From Clostridiales bacterium (GTDB taxonomy: Bacteria; Bacillota; Clostridia; Oscillospirales; Butyricicoccaceae): a stretch of DNA of 28,800 nucleotides. Below, in pieces: positions 14,768 through 21,946 of the stretch (position 1 is its first letter; each line of letters begins with the position of its first letter). The stretch spans positions 1 through 28,800 of the forward strand of contig JAHZFK010000019.1 in assembly GCA_019421385.1 (NCBI GenBank), written 5' to 3'. Made by a program: the position numbers and the translations under genes. The notes beneath the pieces were generated by a model that worked only from the letters and a program-made list of their open reading frames with translations, made no database searches and was not told where the DNA came from.

Positions 14768-14796
14768 ATTATAGCAAATCGGCCCACCTTTGAAAA
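14768..14796 (-). promoter_or_regulatory. Promoter of the alcohol dehydrogenase
   Basis: Minus strand TTTTCA (14791-14796), 17 bp, then TATAAT (14768-14773) preceded by TGC (extended -10). The predicted leader is about 95 nt long and contains the attenuator. Confidence 0.75.
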
Positions 14797-14864
14797 GAGG
14801 GAAAACGCTGAAAGAGTGCAGATTCTTTCGTGCAAATTCACCATCAAAAAACAGAAAATAACGC

Positions 14865-14893
14865 TTGACGTTGTGCAATCTTGATGATATTAT
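14865..14893 (+). promoter_or_regulatory. Promoter of the large non-coding RNA
   Basis: TTGACG (14865-14870), a 17-bp spacer, then TATTAT (14888-14893); a consensus TATAAT overlaps it at 14891-14896. It drives transcription rightwards into the ORF-free structured region. Confidence 0.75.
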
Positions 14894-14899
14894 AATGTC

Positions 14900-15926
14900 A
14901 CAGAAAAGATAAGGGCAAACACCAGAGGGAAAGTAAAGCAGGGGCTTTACAAAAAGGCGAAACCCATTCTTATTCTGAGAGGACTGGCGTACAGCCAAAT
15001 ACCACCGGAGAAAGAGGTGAGTCCAATGGTAACAGAAGAGACATCCTATCCGTTCGCGGGACTCGCCGCGACGCTGTAACCGAAACGATCAAGGTGATAG
15101 CTATAAGAATGAGCGAGTTCCAGAAAAACAAAACGAACCGCCTGAAAAGCGCGATCGACTTCTGAATGAAGTAAGGAACGGCACCTTTGAGGAAGCTATC
15201 CTCGTGATATCCATCCGTGAAACGTACTGACGATGCAAGTGGATCGAGGCAGCAGGAAAGTAAGGTTCGCGCATGAAAGAACCCTGAAATTGATGCGTTG
15301 GCGAATGAAAAAGAATCCGTGACGATGCCTGCCAAACCAAAAATAGTGCGCATCCAATGGCCGATGGGCATACTGATGAGTATGATGCCGCAAAAGCGAA
15401 CCAGAGCACAAGATAGAGATGATATCAAAACTTGCTGAAAGTGGTTCGGGTAAGCAGGAACAGAATCGAACGATCACCCGCCGAGAAAGAGACGCATCGA
15501 CAAATTGATATAGAGTTCCCGAATGTAAGAAAGGTAAACGACGGAGAAAATGTTCATTACCAAACGAACCGCAGTCGGGTGACTCCCGTGGACGATAGGA
15601 TAACAAACGCCGGTAAAAGGCAGGAAAGAGAAGCAGTCGGTCGAAGATATCAAATTTATATCGTGCAACCGGGCTTTTGGTTTTTGAAAAGATCGGGGCA
15701 AAAGCATCGCCGGTAAAAATGGATAGCTTCATAAAACTGCAAATAGCGGTTCGGAGCATGGTTTCATTCCGATGCAGATGGCAAAAGCCGTGGCAGGATA
15801 ACGGAAGGGGAACAAAAACGAATCCGGCCGTGCAGAAAAAATAAATACAGCGGGAAATATCCTGCTGGGAAAAGAGCGACTATGGAAATCTGGAAGTAAA
15901 AGGCCTCGTCGGGTGACGGGGCCTTT
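14900..15926 (+). ncRNA. Candidate large structured non-coding RNA, ~1.03 kb
   Basis: Between the promoter and a strong terminator lies about 1 kb of purine-rich, comparatively AT-rich DNA with no credible gene. Helices visible on the plus strand include GTAAAGC/GCTTTAC (14933-14950); GGAC/GTCC enclosing TGGC/GCCA and ACC/GGT (14981-15024), a three-way junction; TCGCGG/CCGCGA (15054-15071); ACTTC/GAAGT (15158-15172); GAGGA/TCCTC (15189-15203); GGTTC/GAACC (15264-15283); GATGCG/CGCATC (15292-15354) stacked on TTGGC/GCCAA (15298-15335); CATACT/AGTATG (15369-15384); CGAACCA/TGGTTCG (15397-15448); and CAGCGGGA/TCCTGCTG (~15848-15867). Size and complexity recall GOLLD, ROOL or OLE RNAs, but no class can be assigned by eye. 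Confidence 0.7.
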
Positions 15927-15929
15927 GTT
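15899..15929. terminator. Intrinsic terminator of the large RNA, facing the tepA-like gene
   Basis: AAAGGCCTCGTC (15899-15910) pairs with GACGGGGCCTTT (15915-15926), one T-G pair, around GGGT; TTTGTTGTTGT follows. It can also end the convergent protease gene, whose stop is at 15937. Confidence 0.9.
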
Positions 15930-15936
15930 GTTGTAT

Positions 15937-16620
15937 TCAGGGTTCGGGCGTTTTGCCGATCATGTCGTACAGCGCGTCAAGCGCCTCGGACAGCGTGCCG
16001 ACCGCGTCAATCAGGCCGAGTTCTACCGCCTGTTTGCCCGAAATCACCGTGCCGACGTCGGCGGTCAACTGGCCGGTTTCGCGCATGAGCTGCTGCAAAC
16101 ATCCTGCGGAAATGTGCGAGTGGCTGGTGATGAAATCCACGATCCGCTCTTGAATCTTGGAAAGATATTCAAATGCCTGCGGTACAGCGATGATCGTGCC
16201 GTTCATGCGTACGGGATGAATGGTCATCGCAGCCGAGGCGGCGATAAAGCTCTTTTTTGCCGCCACCGCCAGCGGTACGCCGATCGAGTGCCCACCGCCC
16301 AGAACAAGGGAAACGGTCGGTTTGGTCATGCCTGCAATCAACTCGGCAATGGCAAGTCCAGCTTCCACATCGCCGCCGACCGTGTTGAGCAGGATCAGCA
16401 TACCGTCGATCTCTTCTGCCTGCTCGACTGCGGTGATTTGCGGGATCAGATGCTCATATTTGGTGGTTTTGTTTTGCGCGGGCAGTTCCATGTGCCCCTC
16501 GATTTGTCCGACAATGGTGATGCAGTGCACCGTGCCGCGCGAGGTTTTGGCGGTGATGGAACCGGTTTCAGCAATATTGTTTTCCTCCGGCGCTTGGATG
16601 GGTGTGTTTTCCTCTGCCAT
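15937..16620 (-). CDS. ClpP-like serine protease of the TepA (translocation-enhancing) type
   Basis: A 227-residue ClpP-superfamily protein. The catalytic serine is in LVLGGGHSIGVPLAVAA, the histidine in MTIHPVRM, and the probable aspartate in ISGKQAVELGLIDAVG. It lacks a membrane segment. The hydrophilic N-terminal extension (EENTPIQAPEENN) and the GGGHSIG block match Bacillus YmfB/TepA proteins, which were linked to protein translocation and signal-peptide degradation. ATG 16620 is supported by AAAGGAGG 6 nt upstream; an ATG seven codons earlier lies in front of that site. It is transcribed away from the DnaA-box cluster and ends at the terminator shared with the large RNA. Confidence 0.88.
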   Translation of the reverse strand: MAEENTPIQAPEENNIAETGSITAKTSRGTVHCITIVGQIEGHMELPAQNKTTKYEHLIPQITAVEQAEEIDGMLILLNTVGGDVEAGLAIAELIAGMTKPTVSLVLGGGHSIGVPLAVAAKKSFIAASAAMTIHPVRMNGTIIAVPQAFEYLSKIQERIVDFITSHSHISAGCLQQLMRETGQLTADVGTVISGKQAVELGLIDAVGTLSEALDALYDMIGKTPEP

Positions 16621-16633
16621 GTGGCTCCTCCTT

Positions 16634-16868
16634 TTATGCACAAGTATTCACACAATCAGTGTGCCGCGCGGTGCGTCGGATTATCCCCAAATGCGTCTTT
16701 CCACAGGCAATATTACAATGTGTAAACGACGAAGCCACAGGATTGGGGTGCTTGCGGAGTCAATTACTGAAAGTTATCCACTTTGTACACAGGGTTATCC
16801 CCAGAGGGGCTGTGGAAAGTCCTGTGCATAAAGTGGATTTCTTGACCCCTGCGTAACAATTGTGCACA
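16634..16868. other. Cluster of DnaA-box-like 9-mers
   Basis: Against TTATNCACA, two perfect sites are present: TTATGCACA (16634-16642, plus) and TGTGCATAA (16823-16831, minus). One-mismatch sites are GTATTCACA (16644), TTATCCCCA (16681 and 16795), TTATCCACT (16774), TTGTACACA (16783) and TTGTGCACA (16860). Two-mismatch sites lie at 16697, 16719 and 16811. The cluster fills the gap between the tepA-like gene and the cyclophilin gene. No dnaA, dnaN or rpmH is nearby, so this could be a DnaA-titrating or regulatory locus, or an origin. Confidence 0.6.
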
Positions 16869-16893
16869 GAGAGTTTCATTATGGAAACATTGC

Positions 16894-16922
16894 TTGCTGT
16901 TTTGCAGGAAATTTGCTACAAT
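16894..16922 (+). promoter_or_regulatory. Promoter of the cyclophilin gene
   Basis: TTGCTG (16894-16899), 17 bp, then TACAAT (16917-16922) preceded by TGC (extended -10). It is 41 bp upstream of the start and immediately downstream of the DnaA-box cluster. Confidence 0.75.
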
Positions 16923-16963
16923 ACACATATATGTTCAAAATCGCAATAATGGAGTGATATACC

Positions 16964-17482
16964 ATGAGCAACCCGATTGTTACGATCGAAATGGAGCAGG
17001 GCGGCGTCATCCGCGCAGAGCTGTATCCTGAGGTCGCCCCGAATACGGTACGCAATTTCATTTCCCTGATTCAAAAGGGCTTTTATAACGGCACAATTTT
17101 CCACCGCGTCATTCCGGGCTTTATGATCCAGGGCGGCGACCCGGATGGCACCGGCATGGGCGGCCCCGGTTATGAGATCCGCGGCGAATTTACCGCAAAC
17201 GGCTTCCAGAATGACCTGAACCACACCCGCGGCGTGCTTTCCATGGCGCGCACGATGGCGCCGGACTCCGCCGGCAGCCAGTTTTTCATCATGACGGAGG
17301 ATTCGCCTCACCTCGACGGTGAGTATGCCTCCTTCGGCATGGTCATCGAGGGTATGGACGTAGTGGACGGTATCGTCAACACCCCGCGCGATTGGCATGA
17401 CCGCCCCCGTAAGGAGCAGAAAATGAAAACCGTTACCGTCGACACGATGGGCGTGGAGTACGAGCAGCCAGAAACCCTGTAA
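16964..17482 (+). CDS. Cyclophilin-type peptidyl-prolyl cis-trans isomerase
   Basis: A 172-residue cytoplasmic cyclophilin that speeds proline isomerisation in protein folding. The catalytic Arg is in FHRVIPGFMIQGGDP, the active-site SAGSQFFI block is present, and SFGMVIEGMDVVD is the conserved C-terminal strand. No signal peptide or lipobox. GGAG lies 9 nt before ATG 16964. The next gene begins 21 nt after the stop, so the two probably form one transcript. Confidence 0.96.
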   Translation: MSNPIVTIEMEQGGVIRAELYPEVAPNTVRNFISLIQKGFYNGTIFHRVIPGFMIQGGDPDGTGMGGPGYEIRGEFTANGFQNDLNHTRGVLSMARTMAPDSAGSQFFIMTEDSPHLDGEYASFGMVIEGMDVVDGIVNTPRDWHDRPRKEQKMKTVTVDTMGVEYEQPETL

Positions 17483-17503
17483 GCAGAAAGAAGGGGAACG
17501 GTA

Positions 17504-18241
17504 TTGTATTATACCAATAAGGAGACTTTTATTCTGTCCTCGGTCGGCTGCATGGATACCGAGCCGGACGGGCTGGAATCCATCCTCGCCGGAAATGAAG
17601 AGGGGGCGAAGGGCTGCTGTCTGTCGGTGGACATGACTGCGGACGGTATCGCGGTGCTTTCATCGGATGGCTATTGCGTGGCAGCGGACGGCACGCAGAT
17701 GAGTATTGCCGATTTCAGCTATACGGAGCTGCATCAGGTCGCGCCGCAGCTCATCCCGGCCGGACAGGCCATTGAGCTGGCCCGCACCTGTCAGGCAAAG
17801 ATCGCCATTACCGTACATAACCAGACGTTGCTGCCGCAGCTGCGCATGACGCTGCGCCATGTAAACTATCTGGACGACACGATTTTTGTCGGTTTGGGTC
17901 TGGTGGAGGCAGCGCGCATCGCGGTGGCCAATCCGGATCTGCACATCATGGGAGAACTGCCCGCGCTACCGGATAATATCGACGCGCTGGTGCAGGCGGC
18001 ACAAACGACCGGTTTGTTCGGCATCCGTGCGGCTGCCGGGGATTTGACGCCCCGCCTGATCGGCGCCTGCAAGCAGGCCGGCTTGTTCACTATGAGCCTG
18101 CCGACCAACAACGAGCGCACGCTGGCGGGCTTGATCCACAGCGGGGTCAACTTTATCGAGACTGGGCGGCCGGATATCACCGCTATGCTGCTGCCGGCGG
18201 GTGAGTCTGAGCCGCATCAGATACCGATGATGCGATACTAA
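17504..18241 (+). CDS. GDPD-like TIM-barrel protein lacking canonical catalytic residues
   Basis: A 245-residue protein that looks like a diverged glycerophosphodiester phosphodiesterase. SVDMTADGIAVLSSDG stands where active enzymes have E-x-D-x4-T-D-G-x-x-V-x-x-HD, and NFIETGRPDITAML resembles the C-terminal D-x-x-x-TD-x-P strand. The N-terminal HRG is replaced by SVGCMD, and the later HD histidine by SD. Both missing histidines are needed for catalysis in known GDPDs, so it is probably not a normal phosphodiesterase and may only bind a ligand. Start is TTG 17504, 7 nt after AAGGGG. It follows the cyclophilin by 21 nt and is followed, 2 nt after its stop, by a hairpin array that ends in a terminator. 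Confidence 0.7.
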   Translation: MYYTNKETFILSSVGCMDTEPDGLESILAGNEEGAKGCCLSVDMTADGIAVLSSDGYCVAADGTQMSIADFSYTELHQVAPQLIPAGQAIELARTCQAKIAITVHNQTLLPQLRMTLRHVNYLDDTIFVGLGLVEAARIAVANPDLHIMGELPALPDNIDALVQAAQTTGLFGIRAAAGDLTPRLIGACKQAGLFTMSLPTNNERTLAGLIHSGVNFIETGRPDITAMLLPAGESEPHQIPMMRY

Positions 18242-18243
18242 TG

Positions 18244-18445
18244 TTTCGCGGAAAGCGTACAGCTTTCCGCGAAAGGGCTGTGCCGCGCTGCGGAAAACGC
18301 GCGCGGACACAGCCCTTACGCGATTTTGCGCGCAAGTATGCACACAAAATCGCATCCTTGTATCAAAAGGCAGGCAAAGCCCGCCTTTTGATGAGAAAGC
18401 CTGCATTTACAGGCTTTTTCTGTTTTATGCGCACTTTGCGGCGCA
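18244..18445 (+). repeat. Compound hairpin array, copy 2
   Basis: It has the same order of stem-loops as 13506-13316. H1: 13-bp stem, loop GTACA (18244-18274). H2: GGGCTGTG/CACAGCCC plus CCGCGC/GCGCGG with one bulged A on the 3' side (18275-18315). H3: GCGATTTTG/CAAAATCGC with inner pairs and two A-C mismatches (18320-18353). H4: ATCAAAAGGC/GCCTTTTGAT with inner GGC-AAA-GCC (18362-18392). H5: terminator GAGAAAGCCTG/CAGGCTTTTTC (18393-18420). H6: TGCGC/GCGCA (18428-18445). Stems H1-H3 differ in sequence from copy 1 while loops, the bulge and the 2-nt distance to the upstream stop are kept; H4-H5 are similar in sequence, including the lead-in CTTGTATCAAAAG. Confidence 0.85.
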
Positions 18446-18466
18446 GATGCAAGGGGGGAATGAGAA

Positions 18467-19828
18467 ATGAGATATGCCGCGCGGCTGCTGCGTGTGCTGG
18501 TGGTGTCCTGCCTGGCGAATTATCTGCTGGTGTGCACCGCGGTACCGCTGCTGTCCGGCCTGTTGGCTGGTGTTGTGCTGTTTGCGTTGCTGGTGGGGTA
18601 TCTGACCATCCATATCCATCCGTGCCGCGTGCCTAGCGCGTCGCGTCGCTTGCGCACGCTGCTCGGCGGCTATGAGCTGTTAATGGTGGCGGTTTGGTCC
18701 ATCGTTGCGACCGGTGTGCTGTGGATAGCGCTGTACAGCACTGGTCGGCTGGCTGGCCGCATGTCGGGGCTGCCGGCATGGGTTCCCGTTGTCATAGATC
18801 TGCTGATCTGGCTGCCCGTGATGGGGCTGCTGGTGATGAACGGCTTTCTCCGCGTGCTGATTACCTGCAACCGGCTGCGGATTCTCTGGCGCGTGCTGCT
18901 GGTGGTGTGCTGGTGGGTGCCGGTGCTCAATCTGTATCTGTTCTATCGTGTGCTGCGCGCGGCGCGCAGCGAGTATTACTTTGATTTGGGGCGGCTCGAA
19001 CGTGAAGCTGTCCATGCCGAAAACGAGGATTGCCGCACGAAGTACCCGATCATGCTGGTGCACGGCATCTTTTTTCGAGACTGGCAGCTGGTCAACTACT
19101 GGGGGCGCATTCCGCAGGCGCTGCAAAAATGCGGCGCGAGGCTCTACTATGGCGGGCAGCAGTCCGCTGCACCTGTGGCTGTGTCGGCAGCCGAGCTGAA
19201 GGCGCGCGTCGAAGCTGTGCTGGCGGAGACCGGCGCGGAAAAGCTCAACCTGATCGCACATTCCAAGGGCGGGCTGGACAGCCGCTATGCGATCTCACGG
19301 CTGGGGCTTGCGCCTTATATCGCTTCCCTGACCACGATCAACACCCCGCATCGGGGCTGCGTGTTCGCCCAGCACCTGCTGGAAACGCTGCCAAAGGGCA
19401 TACTTAGCTGGATGGAGCGTCGGTATAACGCGGTGTTTCACGTGCTCGGCGATGAAAAGCCGGACTTTATGGGCGGGGTGTGCGACCTTGCGGCTAACGC
19501 CTGCGCCGCGTTCAACGAGCAAACACCCAACGCGGACGGTGTCTATTACCAGAGCGTGATGAGCACGATGCGCAGCCCGAAAAGCGCAGGCTTCCCGCTC
19601 AACCTGACCTGGCGGTTGGTCAACCGTTATGACAGGCAGGAAAACGACGGTCTGGTCGCGCGCAGCTCGGCTGAATGGGGACATTTTCTCGGCAATCTGA
19701 CCGTGCCGGGCCGACGCGGCATCTCGCACGGTGATGTGATCGACCTGATGCGCGATGATATCGCGGGTTTTGACGTGCGCGAGTTCTATATCGAACTGGT
19801 GCGCGGGCTGAAAGAGCGTGGGCTGTGA
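18467..19828 (+). CDS. Membrane-anchored alpha/beta-hydrolase, triacylglycerol lipase-like
   Basis: A 453-residue protein. The first ~170 residues contain about five hydrophobic segments; the rest is an alpha/beta-hydrolase domain resembling Burkholderia-type lipases. The catalytic triad is readable: S266 in IAHSKGGLDSRY, D394 in QENDGLV, and H421 in GISHGDVIDL. The oxyanion region is MLVHGIFFRDW. It probably hydrolyses lipids or esters at the membrane; the side on which the hydrolase faces is not clear. ATG 18467 follows AAGGGGGG (18451-18458) by 8 nt. A hairpin array and terminator lie upstream and a terminator downstream, so it is transcribed alone, but no promoter is obvious between the array and the start. 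Confidence 0.85.
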   Translation: MRYAARLLRVLVVSCLANYLLVCTAVPLLSGLLAGVVLFALLVGYLTIHIHPCRVPSASRRLRTLLGGYELLMVAVWSIVATGVLWIALYSTGRLAGRMSGLPAWVPVVIDLLIWLPVMGLLVMNGFLRVLITCNRLRILWRVLLVVCWWVPVLNLYLFYRVLRAARSEYYFDLGRLEREAVHAENEDCRTKYPIMLVHGIFFRDWQLVNYWGRIPQALQKCGARLYYGGQQSAAPVAVSAAELKARVEAVLAETGAEKLNLIAHSKGGLDSRYAISRLGLAPYIASLTTINTPHRGCVFAQHLLETLPKGILSWMERRYNAVFHVLGDEKPDFMGGVCDLAANACAAFNEQTPNADGVYYQSVMSTMRSPKSAGFPLNLTWRLVNRYDRQENDGLVARSSAEWGHFLGNLTVPGRRGISHGDVIDLMRDDIAGFDVREFYIELVRGLKERGL

Positions 19829-19871
19829 CACTGGCTTTCGGCGGCGCAGGTAAAAATCGGACAAATGCAGG

Positions 19872-19901
19872 AAAAGAGCCGCTTGGATGCGGCTCTTTTT
19901 G
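19872..19901 (+). terminator. Intrinsic terminator after the lipase gene
   Basis: AAAAGAGCCGC (19872-19882) pairs with GCGGCTCTTTT (19889-19899) around TTGGAT, followed by T-rich sequence. Confidence 0.92.
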
Positions 19902-19950
19902 TTTGGTACGCGCGACGGCGTGAAAAGGATATACGATGGTGCTTTTGGGG

Positions 19951-19979
19951 TTTTCTGCAATGCAAAAACATGTTATAAT
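19951..19979 (+). promoter_or_regulatory. Extended -10 promoter of the ABC-F series
   Basis: TATAAT (19974-19979) preceded by TGT; the -35 region TTTTCT at 17 bp is poor. It lies 39 bp upstream of the ABC-F start and is the likely start of the following series of genes. Confidence 0.6.
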
Positions 19980-20017
19980 AATTCTGATTACCAATCAACC
20001 GAAAGGAGCCGCCTGAC

Positions 20018-21946
20018 GTGGCTGATATTTCCGTACAAAATCTGACCAAATATTATGGCGATAAGCTGATTTTACAGGATATTTCCTTTGATATCCAGCC
20101 GGGGGAAAAGGTGGCCATCCTCGGCGCGAACGGCGCGGGCAAAACGACGCTGCTGAATGTGCTGACTGGCCGCCTGCCCTATGACGGCGGGCATGTATCC
20201 TTTGGACAGGGCAAAACTGCGGGCGTGATCGACCAGATGCCGGATTTCCCGCCGGAATCCACGGTCGAGGATGTGCTGCGCCTTGCGTTCCGCGAATCGG
20301 ACGAGGTTGCCGCTGCGATGGATGCGCTGACCGATGAGATGACCCGCCGCCCGGATGATGCATCCTTGCTCAAACGGTATGCGCAGCTGGAAACCCGTCT
20401 GGAAATCCTCGGCGGCTACAACCGCGATTACGAGATCGACCGCGTGTGCAACGGTTTGGAAATTCCCGCGGCCATGCGCGCGCAGCAGTTCGCGCTGCTG
20501 TCCGGTGGAGAAAAGACGCGCATCAATCTGGCGCGCATCATTTTGGAGCAGACGGATATTTTGCTGCTTGACGAGCCGACCAACCATCTGGATATGCAGG
20601 CGGTGGACTGGCTGGGGGAATATCTGGAGAATTACCGCGGCACCGTTATGATTATTTCCCATGACCGCTGGTTTATCGACCAGTGCTGCGACCGTGTCAT
20701 CGAGATTCACGACTGCACCTGTGATTTCTATAACGGCAACTATTCGTATTATGCCGTTGAGCGGGAGCGCCGCCGCGAGGAGCAGCTCAAGCACCATGAG
20801 CATGAGCTGGCGGAGAAAAAACGTCTGGAAGCGACCGCCCGCATGATGCATGAGCATGGCACCGAGCATCTAGCTAAGCGCGCGGCGTCTATTGAGAAAC
20901 GCATTGCGCGCATGAAAGTCACCGACCGTCCCAAAACCGAAAAGAAAATGACCGTCACCTTTGGCGACCCGAACTATGAAACGGAAGAAGTTCTCAAGGT
21001 CAAGGATATTACAAAGAGTTATGACGGGCGGGAAATATTACGCGATATCAGCTTCAATATCCGCAACCGAGAAAAGGTGGCCTTGTTGGGCGCAAACGGC
21101 GCGGGTAAAACGACGCTGCTCAAGATTCTGTTGGGCGAGGAAACGCCGGATAACGGCGTGATCCGAAAAGGCGTGGGGCTTCGTCCTGCCTATCTGCCGC
21201 AGCAGGTGCATTTCGCCAACCCACACCGCAACCTAATCGACACGCTGATCTATGACAAAAACGTGTCCATGCAGGTCGCGCGCAATCGGCTCGGCTCGTT
21301 TCAGTTTACGGGCGAGCAGCAAATGAAAACTGTGGAAATGTTGTCCGGCGGCGAGAAAAGCCGTTTGCGGCTGTGCGAGCTGATGTATGACCCCTTGAAC
21401 TTCCTCATCCTCGACGAGCCGACCAACCATCTGGACTTGGCCAGCCGCGAGTGGATCGAGGAAGCGGTCGAGGCTTTCGACGGTACGCTGCTGTTCGTCT
21501 CGCATGACCGATACTTTGTCGAGCGTTTTGCGACCCGTGTGTTGTATTTGGAGGATGGACGCCTGATCGACTTTATCGGCTCGTACTCTGATTTTCTGGC
21601 GTACCGCGAAAAAGGGGTCAAACCGGAAATGCCTGAGCCCGCCCCAGCGCCAAAGCGCAAAAAGCCCGATATCCCGACGCTGGACGACGTTCCCCGCCCG
21701 CCGGAAAAGCCGAAACGCACGGGCGGCACGAAAAACTTGCAGAAACAGCTGAACACCCTCGAGCGGGAAATCTCCCAGCTGGAGCAGCAGTCCGCCGATT
21801 TGGAGCAGCAGATGATCGAGGCTTCGTCTGATTCGGCGCGGCTTTTGGAACTGATGACCGAAAAGGAAGCGTGTGACGAGTCGCTTGCCGCCAAGATGGA
21901 CGAATGGGAGGCGGTAGCGGCTGAATTGGAGGAATTGCAGCAATGA
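20018..21946 (+). CDS. ABC-F family ATPase (ribosome-associated)
   Basis: A 642-residue protein with two ABC domains in tandem and no membrane segments. Walker A GANGAGKTT occurs at about 36-44 and again near 357, the signature LSGGEK in both halves, and Walker B as LLLDEPTNHLD and LILDEPTNHLD. A charged helical linker (RERRREEQLKHHEHELAEKK) joins the domains. A Pro-rich stretch (PEPAPAPKRKKP) and a C-terminal coiled coil follow, as in Uup/YfmR-type members. ABC-F proteins act on the ribosome; housekeeping and antibiotic-protection types cannot be told apart here. GTG start 20018 follows AAAGGAG by 9 nt. Its stop overlaps the next start (ATGA). Confidence 0.94.
   Translation: MADISVQNLTKYYGDKLILQDISFDIQPGEKVAILGANGAGKTTLLNVLTGRLPYDGGHVSFGQGKTAGVIDQMPDFPPESTVEDVLRLAFRESDEVAAAMDALTDEMTRRPDDASLLKRYAQLETRLEILGGYNRDYEIDRVCNGLEIPAAMRAQQFALLSGGEKTRINLARIILEQTDILLLDEPTNHLDMQAVDWLGEYLENYRGTVMIISHDRWFIDQCCDRVIEIHDCTCDFYNGNYSYYAVERERRREEQLKHHEHELAEKKRLEATARMMHEHGTEHLAKRAASIEKRIARMKVTDRPKTEKKMTVTFGDPNYETEEVLKVKDITKSYDGREILRDISFNIRNREKVALLGANGAGKTTLLKILLGEETPDNGVIRKGVGLRPAYLPQQVHFANPHRNLIDTLIYDKNVSMQVARNRLGSFQFTGEQQMKTVEMLSGGEKSRLRLCELMYDPLNFLILDEPTNHLDLASREWIEEAVEAFDGTLLFVSHDRYFVERFATRVLYLEDGRLIDFIGSYSDFLAYREKGVKPEMPEPAPAPKRKKPDIPTLDDVPRPPEKPKRTGGTKNLQKQLNTLEREISQLEQQSADLEQQMIEASSDSARLLELMTEKEACDESLAAKMDEWEAVAAELEELQQ

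Noticed and set aside
15432..15716. Plus-strand 94-codon frame inside the large RNA region
   Set aside because: TTG start without a ribosome site; highly basic, no conserved pattern; it overlaps several helices of the RNA model.
15196..15759. Long minus-strand open frame (187 codons) across the large RNA region, and a neighbouring 152-codon frame
   Set aside because: No ribosome site, no recognisable protein pattern, and a composition rich in Phe, Ser, Leu and Arg. The frame is open because the plus strand is purine-rich and so rarely contains TTA, CTA or TCA.
14900..15926. Group II intron, RNase P RNA or tmRNA as identity of the large RNA
   Set aside because: No domain V-like motif or reverse transcriptase, none of the RNase P core motifs, and no tag-peptide frame or CCA-ending tRNA-like part could be found.
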